Assembly: GCF_905220565.1 (NCBI RefSeq) | Contig: NC_059399.1 | Location: forward strand, 5,425,501 to 5,489,500 | DNA: 64,000 nt | Source: Melitaea cinxia | Lineage: Eukaryota; Arthropoda; Insecta; Lepidoptera; Nymphalidae | Direction of reading: 5' to 3' | Shown here: positions 33,782-45,530 of the stretch, one piece after another | Layout of the letters: each line of letters begins with the position of its first letter | How positions within the stretch are numbered: position 1 is the first letter of the stretch | Made by a program: the position numbers and the translations under genes | The notes under the pieces: generated by a model | What the model was told of the DNA's origin: nothing | Seen by the model: only the letters and a program-made list of their open reading frames with translations | Databases searched by the model: none

Positions 33782-34594
33782 TCAAGCTTTTCAGGTGATT
33801 TAAATTGATCAATCTCATTCGCTCTGCCATCTCGCTACTGGCCGCCACGACAGCTCTTAGTCACACGAGTACTAACACGGCGGCTATCCTATAAACAGAA
33901 GTTGTTAGAGTTAAGTTAGAAGAATTTATTTAAAAAAAAATGTGACAGAAAAGTTAAAAAAGCAAAACAAGGAAATCAGACAGAGAAATTAATGAGCTTG
34001 TTCAGCATGTGAATGTCCGATTACAATGTTTGTAATACCTAAATTTTTGTTGCAACGTGTTTTTAAGTAATAAGATAGAAGTAAATACTATCCAAAGTTG
34101 CTATGCTAAAGTTAATATGCATAATTTTATTCAAATATATATTTCAGTTTTAAATATTTTATCTTGTCCTGATTTTTGTTCCTAATAAAAAGTTACTTAC
34201 AAGCGTATGCTCTGTACTCGTATTCTATTGTTTAATGTAATGACAATATTGCTATTAATTTTAGTGCAATTTAAATTATTGATAGTCAGAAGTAATCGAT
34301 TTACTTAATTTAATTTTCTCGATGTATAGAGTTATTGTTAGATGTCCGCATCTTAACCGATAGCGTAATAACCTAATCGCCCAGGTTATCACATATCTGG
34401 CTGTCTTATACTTCGTGAATAAAAGTATATATTAAGGTATTTAAATACTAATTCATTGGAGGAAGTAACTTCAAAGAGACAGGCGACATTACGATAGCTT
34501 TAATTGTCTATTAACTTAAGACGTCAGTGCAAAATGCAAATGAAACATTTACAAACGAAGTATAGGTTAAAGTTGAAATATGAACGTTAACCAG
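33782..34594. other. Non-coding, nothing recognised
   Basis: AT-rich and unique, no supported feature. Confidence 0.4.
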
Positions 34595-34602
34595 CTATTT
34601 AC

Positions 34603-34878
34603 CAAAGCCGAAGGTTTCGTAGTCCGCGCCGTGTAGGCGTGGTGGTCGTGCGGCCGGCGGCGCTGGGCGGTCAGTGCGCAATATGCGTCGCCGCCGGCTC
34701 TTGCTCTGCTTTGGGCACCTCGAATGCTCGAACATTTCGTTCACGTACTGTCTTAAGATATCCTTAGAAGATTTCAGGTCCGTAGAACGTACAAGACACA
34801 TTTTATGACCTAAACTTTCTATATTCTCGAGGCGGCGATCTTGATTCGAGATTTCCCGTAATTTGAAGTGTAAGTGTA
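34603..34878 (-). CDS. Candidate internal coding exon, product unknown
   Basis: On the minus strand a 276-nt segment is open throughout and GC-rich at its 3' half. A possible acceptor (TTATGTTTAG) precedes 34878 and a donor (TTTG then GTAAAT) follows 34603; both junctions are phase 1. The peptide starts charged and possibly coiled-coil (FKLREISNQDRRLENIESLG), continues with STDLKSSKDILRQYVNEMFE, a basic stretch (KSRRRR), a Pro/Ala/Arg-rich part, and ends HGADYETFGFG. If the donor is not used, translation stops at TAG 34595-34597, two codons on. The acceptor's pyrimidine tract is weak; an alternative AG upstream near 34903 would give phase 0. I recognise no family. It is on the same strand as the exon at 63 kb and could belong to the same gene. 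Confidence 0.45.
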
Positions 34879-35349
34879 CTAAACATAATACATATATACA
34901 TCCCTTATAAGTAAATAAATAAATAAACTTTTGACAGTATCTAAAGGGAATTTTTTACTTTATATTACCTATCATTTTTGCGGCTATATATAAATACACT
35001 ATATATATATTCACTGTTTAGTATTGATAAGACGTATACAATGATTAGCAATTACCTTAAATGTTAATGTCACTGACAACAATAGCTATATATTAACTTT
35101 GGGGCTTCATAATCATTTGATAATCAAATTCATCTATTATAAATCATGTTTGATCCAGTCTCGTTATGAGCTCTCCAAATAGAAAAAACAATAGCAACAA
35201 TGGGCTCTCAAATTCTCAACTATAGTAGGTGTTAGCACCTCTCAGCCGAACAATGTTTCATACTTATGATTTGTATCAGTCGTTATCCGCTCTGTAGGTG
35301 TGTATGGCGATGGTAGGGCGTCTCGTTTAATAAAGAGCGATAATTAAAT
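34879..35349. other. Non-coding, nothing recognised
   Basis: AT-rich, with TATATA runs near 34990-35010. Confidence 0.4.
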
Positions 35350-35480
35350 GTTGTAGTTGAGTTGTTTATACGAGCGAGATCGCTCGACCCGCCCCCGCGC
35401 GGCGCCTCGCTCGGTGGGATTAACGAGTTACAAGTTTTCCGTGATCAATTTCGATTGGAATAACTGCATAGGCACTTTGT
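35350..35480. promoter_or_regulatory. Candidate regulatory patch, CpG-rich
   Basis: CGAGCGAGATCGCTCGACCC followed by GCCCCCGCGCGGCGCCTCGC is a dense CpG block in AT-rich DNA, with GATTAACGAG and GATCAATTTCGATTGG just downstream. Unique in the window. Confidence 0.32.
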
Positions 35481-36004
35481 AATCCATCGCGCGTTTGATC
35501 TTTGACTTGTAAACAAAAAACGACCACAATAAATATAAGTATGAAGAGTATGTTGTCCAGCATACTGGCAAAAGTGTGCAACGTTTTTCGCCGACATTTC
35601 GGATTGCTTAGCGATTATGTATTTAAAATTCTTAAAATGATTGTAACTTTCAAACACACCGATCAATATCGTTTCTGTATCCAACTTCATATATGATTTT
35701 GGTGAATTCACCTGTCTTATCTTTACACTAACGAAAGCCTACAAACCAAAATTAGAGAGTTAATAATTTATTTACTTATTATAAAACACAACAGAAGACC
35801 TAGTACATACAGTTATGGGCATACATACCTACTAGTAATATACATATATACAAATTGATTGCGAATTATTGACCAAAAAAATATATAAACGAAATTGAAA
35901 CAAAACCTGAAGACAACAACTGGTCAACTATGAAAACGTAAAGTTTAATTACAGAAAATATTGTTTAAGTTCTTTCACATAAAAAATAATAACTAGTAGT
36001 TCCT

Positions 36005-36235
36005 ATAGCGAGTAAGGTAGCAAGATCTCTTGGGAAGGGTCGAGGGTAGATTCGGCAATGTGCTTGAGTTGCTTTTGGTGTTGCAGCCGCCTCTAAGCAG
36101 CGGTAATCGCTTACATCAGGTGAGAGCTGTACGCTTGTTTGCCGACCTAGTTGTATTCAACGTCGTGTCAGAGAAGTTTGCTAACTACGTATTGTCAAAT
36201 TCATTTTTCAATAAGTCACATAGGCTAGGCTGAAA
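36005..36235 (+). repeat. LINE 3'-end fragment (copy 2)
   Basis: It shares GCTTTTGGTGTTGCAGCCGC, CAGCGGTAATCGCTTACATC and TTTGCCGACCTAGTTGTATT with the 3' region of the element at 9715. A 67-codon frame (36030-36233) runs through it and is a by-product. Confidence 0.6.
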
Positions 36236-36654
36236 TTTTTGCTTTACTGTCTGCCGAACCCTTCAGATTAAGTAAGTACAATTTCAGTAGTTATTAGTCC
36301 GTGTTAGAATTCTAGATTATGGCCTAACTCAGTTCAGTTGCGACCCTAAATAGCGTTGGTTGTAAAAAGTTGTTTTATAAGCAAAATTTCATAATGGTAA
36401 TACATATTTATTTTAAATATATTATGAAAACTTGGATGCTAAATTTGTAACTATTATCTAATTTAGTTTAATAAAATATTGATTTTCTTTTTAGTTATTA
36501 AAAGAGCCTAAAATTAAAAGTATATTGCAAATATAACTAAATATCTCTATACTATATAATATAAATCTCACTATAATATAGAAATGGCCCACACCTATAG
36601 TTACACGGTATTTACCCCGATTTGGATTTAAAACGCCTGCATATTTCAGCGACA

Positions 36655-37077
36655 TTATAGACTCAGTCGCTCGTGACCTTGGCGTCTAATATCCGTATAA
36701 GTCTTATTTATTCCATTTGAACAAAAATATTGATAGTGACCTCGAAAGCCGAAAAACTTATAAACAAATAATCTGTTACATGTAATTAAAAATAAACAAG
36801 CGTAAATCACCTTAAGACGAACTCCTATAGCCGAGCGTATTGCTAACAAATCACAAACGAATGGGTCGTTTAGGCGCCATTTGTTGCCCCGTGGGAGGGT
36901 AATTGTGTTTACAATATCTTTCACCCCCATGCCCCCTTCCCTACCCATCCGGTCGTTGCTCATGCCTGACAGGGTAACGCTTAGCGATTTTACCTCGAAA
37001 AGCATACATTTGCCTTGAATAAAGCCGCTTAATGTGACATTGACTCTTGATTTAAGATTTGTTAATTCAACAAACAA
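36655..37077 (-). other. 140-codon open frame in a GC-richer unique block; gene status doubtful
   Basis: After the transposase this is the longest open frame in the window (ATG-initiated, minus strand). The peptide has no recognised domain: the N-terminal part is polar, the middle has a GREGGMGV stretch, and the C-terminal part is hydrophobic and aromatic. Its centre coincides with a unique GC-richer block (36830-37060, containing GGTCGTTTAGGCGCCATTTG) that may be a conserved regulatory element. I favour non-coding. Confidence 0.25.
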
Positions 37078-37374
37078 ATGTTATGTAGGTTCCAGCATTT
37101 ATTGTTCTTTTTTAAACACAGTTATAGATGCTTACACATTGTGTTGAAAATATTGATATTCCTTTACAACTGGTTTTTTTGCGCAAACAGAAAGTACGTG
37201 GTAATAAATATGTATGTAGGTACAACATATTATAAAAATTAATAAAAAATCGGAGTACTTAAGGTTGGTGTTCGTAAAAAGTTTTGAAATAAAAGTTTGG
37301 CGGAGCGAACGGATAAAATTATTTTTATTAACGAGAAAAAACATAATCAGTAATACTAAATTTAACGTTTTTCT

Positions 37375-37560
37375 ACGCGCATAAAGAAGCGAAACGAGAG
37401 TTGCCTAGCGCGCCCTTAACGACCCCGCTCCTCCCATGAAAATCCCATAAAAAATAATAAACAATTTACGTTCGCTGACACGCGCGCGCGCGTCATTACG
37501 CTTTGGTATTAGCCATTAGAGATTTTTACACGGACGCAGCCCTCGGGAAAATCTCTCGAA
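37375..37560. promoter_or_regulatory. Candidate regulatory patch
   Basis: A CpG-rich block (GTTGCCTAGCGCGCCCTTAA) and a (CG)n run (ACACGCGCGCGCGCGTCATT, about 37479-37498) flank an A/T-rich core with CCATAAAAAATAATAAACAA, a plausible homeodomain/Hox-like site cluster. Inference from composition. Confidence 0.3.
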
Positions 37561-40094
37561 CATTCTTATACTTAAGCGTCATGGTTTTTACGAAGCGATA
37601 TAATGAGTGGGTACGCCACAGCGAAACACTGAAGACACTATTTATTTATAATATTTTAGAAGAAGTTATAAAACAAAACATAATATAATGCTTAATAACA
37701 AAAGTAACAAAAGTAATTAAGTTTAGAGATCATTTGCTCTTTTACGAAAATTTCATATAATTTCTTGATCTATAAATCAAATACAAAAAAGTTTCAATAA
37801 TTCATTTTATATAATTAAAAGTGGTAATTCTCCTACAAAATTCAAATTGCTGTTGTTGAGACACCAGATATCAATGCACGTATCCTTAACGTAAACACAA
37901 TTTAAAGCTTAATCGTTACAGTATAAATTGCGGTACAAGTCAATAAGACTAATTAAATACACACGACTGCCCCATCGTTAATGTAACAGAAATATCGAAA
38001 AAAAAAAACAAATGAATAATTCGTATCAATCACAATCTTTTTAAGTGATACTGCATGGAACCCTTTTTAATAAAGATTAAGAAAAAAAGTCGATTATGAC
38101 ATAAATAAATTACAACGTTTAATTAACCTTAAATACATTTTTTTATATATAAAATATCTTCTTACATTTCAGGTTATTTCATATAACATTTTGGACACTT
38201 GACATTTGAAAGCTTTTGTTAATGCACTTACTTCTTTAAAAAAAAATTTTTTTTCGAATTTTTAAGTAAATAATCAATACAACGCATGATCCGTTTTTTG
38301 TTGGCTAACTAGACTTTCCTAATATTTTCACCTCTCTAAGCTATAATCGTTTATTAGTAGACCTAGATTCATCTTCACTTTTATTTAACGGACCAAAGGT
38401 GGCCTATATGCTTCTTTTATTTAGTAATCAGTTTCACATGAATATTATGCTGCTACTTACAAGTAGTTTATTAGGGAGACCCCTAACATTACATAATGTG
38501 TCACATACTTTATTCTAATCCAAACCTGGCACAGATAACCTTGCAATAATTGCTGCCTGAAAAGTTGGGAGTATGTATTTTTGTAGAAGTTTGTCAGAAG
38601 ACTTCAACAGAAGAAAAAAGATGGAAATCTCGATCACTAAGAGAGATACCTCAAACACCATCGTTGCAAGTTTTTTTTTTTTTTGTTGACTACGCGTAGA
38701 CGTTGTGATTATAGCAACAGGCTGCGCGCTATGAGACTCGAATATACATACGCCAAATAGGCATACGACAAACGCTGGAGAATAAACGTAAAACATTGTT
38801 TAAATTTAAAATCAGTTTTTGTTCTGATCAATTTAATAATAATTCGTACTTGTTGTTCAATGCTGTAAGAAAACAGGCTGATTTTTAAAATTTTAGTACA
38901 CACAATTTACTAGTATGATATAGGTAAGTAAAATATTAATTTTAAAAATTAAATTTTACAGTCGAAAGTGTGTTTAATCGAGTAGGAAGAAATATGAAGG
39001 TAAAACTTCGAAATAAGCTTTGTTGACGAATAGATAATTTTTAAAAATATATCGTACCCTGGACCTGGATAGGGTAATTCTTCTGTCTACTAAAAACGCT
39101 AATCACTATTATATACATAAACCCTACCAGAATGCGTAGGTATCTACATCAGTGCAAGATAATCAAAGTAGCCATCCTACAGACCGTGAGGATCTCACGA
39201 AGACTACGACCTTGTACTTCAGAAACTTTTATAACTTAACACACTAGCCTTTACATTATATCAGTGAAGGTATAAAAGTTCAGTAAAAGTGTACCTATAT
39301 GTGAGTATGCCATAAATATAGGTATGGTGAAGTACTTACTAAAGATCGAGAATAATTATTGCTCTCAGCAACAATGTGTAGTTGTTCTGCATTGTTAATA
39401 CGTTGGGTCCTTGGCTTTCTACGATAAGCAAAATCTAGTGATACATAAAATTAAATCGTCCGTAACACGTGTGCTATGATACGTTAACATTGTAATTAAA
39501 CAGTGCGGCAGACATTTATTTGCCAACGTTTCTTTTTGTTACGTTTCCAACGAAAAAATAGGTCTAAAAACATATTTTTGTGATATTTTTGCATTGGATA
39601 CAATCCATGAAGTCACACGAGCTAATTAATTACAACTAAAAATATATTTTTGACTTTAAACCTCTCTCTTAAGGGCATTTTTTTGATATACTGAATTTCG
39701 AGACAAAAAGTGTCGATTGTTCGTAGTATTTACTCATTTGTGTTTCATTTAAAATATTAAATTCATCCATATTGATAACAGACTACCCTTCAAATATATT
39801 TCGATTTTTTTTTTTATTATAAATATTAATTCGCAAAATATTCATATTTACGTTTATTTCGAAAAATCATAGGGAAAAAGGCCAACTCCCATGTAAGTGT
39901 AAAAATCTCCTCTTGGAATTCCGTTCAAGCAACAAAAAATCTAAGTCCATCGATGTTCAATGGACATTGACAAACTCATCTCTACCTGTATTAAAATTGT
40001 AATCCTTAGACAAAATATTATTAGCTTTAAAATCAAATTAAAACATATATAGCCTTAGTTCAGTTCTATTAAAACATACTTGTTTTGTACTTAA
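37561..40094. other. Non-coding, nothing recognised
   Basis: A 2.5-kb AT-rich stretch with long poly-T/A runs (38665-38683, 39806-39818). Small open frames at 38515-38903 on the minus strand overlap in different registers and have no motif. Confidence 0.4.
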
Positions 40095-40096
40095 AA

Positions 40097-40500
40097 AAAA
40101 CCAGCCAAGCGCGAGTCGGACCGAGTTTAGCGGACAAACAAGATTATTAAAAGTATTTTTATTATATGATGTAAATAAAAATTTATGCTTCTCGTAATTT
40201 TTCTGTGCTTCGTACCAAATTGCAAGATTCTGAATTCACGGGAAGTACTCTGTAGGTTTTAATTCCTTTACGAGTGTCAAAAATTTGCAGCATAAACGGC
40301 TGTATTTTTTGATTGCGTTAACTTAGAAGTTTAATTTTTTCACAACTCTATGGGACAGTAGATTTGAATAATTGATATAAATTTCAGCTTGATCCCCGCA
40401 TGCGTTCCTGAGAAAAAGGATCTTGACAGACAGACGGACAACAAACTGATCCTATAAGGGTTCGATTTATTCCTTATGAAGTAGGGAACTCTAAAAATAT
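40097..40500 (+). mobile_element. Degenerate unclassified arthropod-type repeat
   Basis: It starts AAAAACCAGCCAAGCGCGAG followed by TCGGACCGAG and ends near CCTATAAGGGTTCGATTTAT and TAGGGAACTCTAAAAA, with CTTGACAGACAGACGGACAA before that. I recognise this phrase set as a widespread interspersed element of Lepidoptera and other arthropods, but cannot name its superfamily. No coding capacity. Confidence 0.6.
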
Positions 40501-40734
40501 GTTTTATGAGACGCACTTTTAAAAACATAGCAGATGTACCTAAATGTATTTTAGCTTTGACATAGATATTGTGTAATGAAAACAATATTTATATCAACTT
40601 AGAAAAAATAATAGTCCTTACAAAAATTATTCACATTCATTTCTAAGTAATAGTAGTGCCTTCTGGAATTTAAAGACGGGAATATTAAAAACTGGTTAAA
40701 TCCTAAGCATAGCATTAAATTACAATCTTAAAAA

Positions 40735-41070
40735 TGCCATCTCACCGGCCGACCGTATCGTACACTATGCGTATGCAAAATAAAACTGACCGGTCAGCAA
40801 CAAGTGTATAATTCCAGGAATACCTAACAAATGTTAAGTTTTTTCCGTAGTCCATGCGACATGGTCCAATTAAGGACCAACACGGCCGGTCCCGTACTCT
40901 CTCTTATAATTTATTCGCTGTGGATTTCGTGTGGTTATTCTTTTTGTTCGATCGGAATCAGCTTCGTAAACACCTTGTTTAGTCGTCTCCGAGCTTTGTT
41001 TGATGATAACATTGATAACAGATATTCCACACGATATTCGTCTGATGCTCAAGACATGAATGTTTCGAAA
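40735..41070. promoter_or_regulatory. Candidate regulatory patch with octamer-like site
   Basis: Unique GC-richer sequence with TATGCGTATGCAAAATAAAA (octamer-like ATGCAAA, about 40765-40784), CCAATTAAGGACC (TAAT core) and ATTGATAAC. Open frames on both strands overlap here without motif support. Confidence 0.3.
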
Positions 41071-41920
41071 AAGTTTTAATTAAAGAAAAAATCTACACTC
41101 ATATTCAGTATCAGGTGTTATTTGATTACCAACAAGCAATTTTATTAAGCGGTTCTAATTAATATGTTCTAAAACTTTTAATAAAGAATATTTGGAAACG
41201 GAAAAATATTCAATTTACTTAGGAGTATGATGCAATTAGTGGATGAGTAAACGGTTTTCAGTTTTTATAGAAATGATAAACCGATATACGTTCACTTCAC
41301 CTTACACTAATCAGTAAGAAATATAACATTACCATGTACTTTTAGATGAGTGCATTCCGAGCTGCCAGCTACAGGCTTGTTAACACCTCATCTATATACG
41401 CGATTAATCCAACCCAACCCGTCACTTGCTATCCTTATCTAGAGTTCTAAAAAAGTTGCATATTATACATCACAATATAGATAATAATATAAAACATTTA
41501 TAGACCTCAGATGTTTACCATAAATCAATTTCAACTCAACGTTCTCATGGAGCACAGGCTTTATAGTATAGTCATTGGCCCACTGTGCCTCGCAAACTAT
41601 GACATTTATCTCCTCTTAGGAGAATTTAGTACAGATAAAACAAAACCAGTTCTTCAGTAGCGGGCAAATGTCGACGGTCTACAGTTATGCTGCCACGACC
41701 AAATGAACGCCGCTTGACTTAAATCATTCTATATAATGATATAATTATTTATGTTGATTTGTGGTGTTCTTTAAGAACTGGTATATGGCTGTTTTACGGT
41801 TCTTTTTCGTTACCTTAAATTTAGTACTTTCTTTATTTTATATACATTATGCTAATTCATGCATATTAAATTTTGTTTATAATTAATCTATAATATATAT
41901 AAAAGCGAAAGGTCACTCAC

Positions 41921-43276
41921 TCATCACGAAATCTCCGAAACTATAACACCTACAAACTTGGAATTTGGCAGGTAGGCTCCTTATAGGACGTAGACATCCG
42001 CTAAGAACGGATTTTACGAAACTCGACCCCTAAGGGGGTAAAACGGGGGTTGGAAGTTTGTATGAAAGTCCTATGTTTTTGAAGTAAGAGACCTGAAATT
42101 TAAAATGTATGCTCTATAGATGGTGAGAAAGTGACCAAATAATGTATCTTTAGAAATCAACCACTTTTTGGGGTTGAAACGGGGGATGGTACGTTGACTC
42201 ACTGATCACGAAATCTCCGAAACTATAACACCTACAAACTTGAAATTTGGCAGGAAAGCTCCTTATAGAGCGTAAACATCCGCTAAGACCGAATTTTACG
42301 AAAATCGACCCCTAAGGGGGTAAAACGGGGGTTGGAAGTTTGTATGAAATTCCTATGTTTTTGAAGTAAGAGACCTGAAATTTAAAATTTATGCTCTATA
42401 GATGATGAAAAGGCGTCCAAATAATGTATCTTTAGAAATCAACCCCTTTTTGGGGTTAAAACGGGGGATGGTAGGTTGACTCACTGATCACGAAATCTCT
42501 GAAACTATAACACCTACAAACTTGAAATTTGGCAGAAAGGCTCTTTATAGGGCGTAGACATCCGTTAAGAACGGATTTTACGAAACTCGACCCCTAAGGG
42601 GGTAAAACGGGGGGTTGGAAGTTTGTATGAAAGTCCTATGTTTTAGAAGTAAAAGACTTGAAATTTAAAATGTATGCTCTATAGATGATGAGAAGGCGTC
42701 CAAATAATGTATCTTTAGAAATCAACCCCTTTTTTGGGGTTAAAACGGGGATGGTAGGTTGACTCACTGATCACAAAATCTCCGAAACTATAACATCTAC
42801 AAACTTGAAATTTGGCAGGTAGGCTCCTTATAGGACGTAGACATCCGCTAAGAACGGATTTTACGAAACTCGACCCCTAAGGGGGTAAAACGGGGGTTGG
42901 AAGTTTGTATGAAAGTCCTATGTTTTTGAAGTAAGAGACCTGAAATTTAAAATGTATGCTCTATAGATGGTGAGAAAGTGTCCAAATAATGTATCTTTAG
43001 AAATCAACCCCTTTTTGGGGTTAGAACGGGGGATGGTACGTTGACTCACTGATCACGAAATCTCCGAAACTATAACACGTACAAACTTGAAATTTGGCAG
43101 GTAGGCTCATTATAGGAAGTAGACATCCGCTAAGAACGGATTTTACGAAACTCAACCCCTAAGGGGATAAAATGGGGGTTGGAAGTTTGCATCAGAGTCC
43201 CATGTTTTTGACGTAAGAGACTTGAAATTTAAAATGTATGCTCTATAGATAGCGAGAAGGTGTCCAAATAATGCAT
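41921..43276 (+). repeat. Tandem repeat, 282-bp unit, about 4.8 copies
   Basis: The unit start TGATCACGAAATCTCCGAAA (first copy TCATCACG...) occurs at 41921, 42203, 42485, 42768 and 43050. Each unit contains CACCTACAAACTTGAAATTT, CATCCGCTAAGAACGGATTT, CGACCCCTAAGGGGGTAAAA and ACCTGAAATTTAAAATGTAT. Units are very similar, so the array is fairly young or homogenised. Confidence 0.92.
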
Positions 43277-43281
43277 CGTAA

Positions 43282-43688
43282 TCTATATTTATAAAAGAGA
43301 AAGGTCACTGACTCACTCATCACGAGAACTTAATAACCGCTGGGTGGTCCATCCATCCAGGATGGACAAAGATGAGGCAGGGAGGTAGATTATAGTTAGT
43401 TGACGTCCGCTAAGAACGGATTTTGCGATATTCCACCCCTAAGAGGGTTTAAATAGGGTTGATAGTTTGTATGAAACATATACAGCCTGAAAATAAAACT
43501 AAAAATGTGGTGTATAGAGAGGTTTTATAAAAATAACTATTAAATTATACTAAATTGTGCCTTTTAAAAAGTTACTCAGTTTGATAAGCATTTCAAGTGA
43601 CTGAAATAAAAAAATAATTTGCGTTAAACATCTTAATTGTAATGCATATCTTCATAACCACGCGGACGTAGTCGCAGGCGACAGTTAG
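43282..43688 (+). mobile_element. Nested Helitron-like element, related to its host
   Basis: It begins TCTATATTTATAAAAGAGAA after A (43281) and ends CACGCGGACGTAGTCGCAGG ... TTAG before T (43689). It shares the GGTCACTGACTCACTCATCA start and CGTCCGCTAAGAACGGATTT with the surrounding array unit but carries only one degenerate unit. The outer element resumes at 43689. TTAG rather than CTAG is a variant 3' terminus. Confidence 0.7.
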
Positions 43689-43904
43689 TGTATTATAAAA
43701 CAAAGTCCCCAAAAGTATATGTGAAAGATTCCTTCAAAATCTACTGAACGGATTTTCATGCGATTTCACCAATGGAGAGAGGGCTTGGAGAGAAAGGTTT
43801 ACGGAACGGCTAAGCCGATTTCGATAATAGTTTCACTGGAAGTTTGCCGGGAAAACTTTGTGACACACTGATTTCTACGCGGGCGAAGCCGCGGGCACGG
43901 CTAG

Positions 43905-44139
43905 TATTTATATAAATAAACGTGATCTTTTGTCCACTACGTCATTCGTGCTTAATATTTATTCGAATATGAGACTATTTCTTAACCTCCCTATATTAGT
44001 ACATTGGTGTCACAGATGGACTGATCAATTACTCGTTGTTAAAAAATTACAATTATTGAAATCTTGCGCTTTCCAGTAGCTTCATAATTTGTTGTTAGGC
44101 ATTAATTAGTGCGGCGCTAGCGCTGGTATATCCGTCAAC
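43905..44139. other. Non-coding spacer
   Basis: AT-rich, nothing recognised. Confidence 0.4.
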
Positions 44140-44245
44140 CCGCATTGGAGCAGCGTGGTGAGTTAAGCTCTGATCCTTCTCCTACATGGGGAAAGAGGTC
44201 TATGATCAGTAGTGGGATATGGCGTATATGGAGTAGTGGGACAAA
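44140..44245 (+). repeat. SINE family B 3' fragment (copy 3)
   Basis: CCGTCAACCCGCATTGGAGC, AGCGTGGTGAGTTAAGCTCT, TCCTTCTCCTACATGGGGAA and GGTCTATGATCAGTAGTGGG are the 3' half of family B. The tRNA head is missing. Confidence 0.75.
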
Positions 44246-44618
44246 CTGAAGCGTAGTGCTGGTATTAATTGTAGGTACTCTCTTTATTAAGGTTATCGAT
44301 CTGTGAGACTGCTGCGAGCATAGGTGTTAGCTAATATTGTAGGTTACTTATTTATAATTTTAAAATATTAGTGAATGAAATGCATCCATTTGCTTTAGTG
44401 GTGTGTAATACTTGTTGAATATAATAACTATCATTACCGACTTATAAATCATTTTTATTCAGAATTTAGGAAATACGAACACTAGGTAAGCGGAAAGGTG
44501 TTTCGTCAGACGTAATCCGTCAGGTCCAGAGATCGCATACGTCTGCAAAATGCTATATTAGCAGAGTAATTGTTTAAATTAATACAAAATAATTGTGTTT
44601 GCTCGCAAATGAAAAAAA

Positions 44619-45195
44619 ACCGACTTCAATTACATCAACAAGTAATACAACGTAGATCGACGAAAAAATAGTCAAGCAACTACGCGTTATCAAAGATTAC
44701 TCAAAAAGTAGTTATCAGGTCTCAATAAAATTTATATGTGACCACATGATAAACATCAGCTTTCGATTAAATTAAAAATTATCAAAATCGGTACACCTAG
44801 TAAAAAGTTGTTGCGGATTTTCGAGAGTTTCCCTCGATTTATCTGGGATTCCATCATCAGATCCTGGTTTCCTTATCATGGTACCAAACTAGGGATATCC
44901 CCTTTCCAACAAAAAAAGAATTATCAAAATCGGTACATCCAGTAGAAAGTTATGCGGTATAATACAACGTAGGTCGACGAAAAAAGCGTCAAGTAAAAAC
45001 GCATTATTAGATATAACTCGAAAAGTAGTTGTTAGATCTCAAATAAATTTAAATGGGACCAATTGGCACACACCACCTTTCGATTAAAACAAAATTTGTC
45101 GAAATCGGTCTACCCGGTCAAAAGTTCTGATGTTAACATACATTAAAAAAAAATAAAGTCGAATTGAGAACCTACTCTTTTTTTGGAAGTCGGTT
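44619..45195 (-). mobile_element. Non-coding element with AACCGACTTC inverted ends (copy 1)
   Basis: ACCGACTTCAATTAC at 44619 and GGAAGTCGGTT ending at 45195 are inverted copies. The interior contains ACAACGTAGATCGACGAAAA twice in variant form (44648 and 44954) and AATTATCAAAATCGGTACA twice (44777 and 44921), so it is partly an internal direct duplication. The same family lies at 54265-55250 (interrupted), 14755 and 55636. Very common in Lepidoptera; superfamily not identified. Similarity to the 54 kb copy continues slightly past the left inverted end (TTTGCTCGCAAATG), so the true border may be a little outside. Confidence 0.65.
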
Positions 45196-45404
45196 AAAAA
45201 GTAGCCGGAGTATCGGAGTAAATGTGTCATACTAATCCGCTCGAGTATACGAAGGTTAATAATCATAAGTAAATAATAATTTTCGTTAGTACATAAAGTG
45301 TAGATAATCAACATGTATCTCGGAATAAACTTTCCACACTTGCAAATAATATGTTAATTTATAATAATTGCATTTTCAGTCATACCTAATAACGAAGGCC
45401 TTAT

Positions 45405-45530
45405 ATTCGTGTGAGCTCCGTGCGGCCGGCGCGTCGCGCGGGCGCATCGATTCCCAGAACTCTTTAATTGCATCCACTGCGAAGATCGAACGCTTAAAAT
45501 CGATTTTTTATTCGATTTATCCAATGTGAG
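45405..45530. promoter_or_regulatory. Candidate regulatory patch, CpG-rich
   Basis: GTGCGGCCGGCGCGTCGCGC and CGGGCGCATCGATTCCCAGA are followed by TTTAATTGCATCC and AATCGATTTTTTATTCGATT (TAAT and ATCGAT cores). Unique in the window. Confidence 0.33.

Larger units (their letters stand above)
41887..43904 (+). mobile_element. Helitron-like element with internal 282-bp tandem repeats and a nested Helitron
   Basis: The 5' end is TCTATAATATATATAAAAGC after an A (41886). The 3' end is a CG-rich hairpin-like stretch (CGCGGGCGAAGCCGCGGGCA) followed by CTAG at 43901-43904 and a T. This matches A^T insertion of Helitrons. Most of the interior is five tandem units, after which a second Helitron-like element (43282-43688) interrupts it. 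No Rep/helicase coding sequence is present, so it is non-autonomous. Confidence 0.75.

Noticed and set aside
36655..37077. Real 140-codon gene
   Set aside because: No domain, no codon-use support and no splice signals of note; kept only as a doubtful entry.
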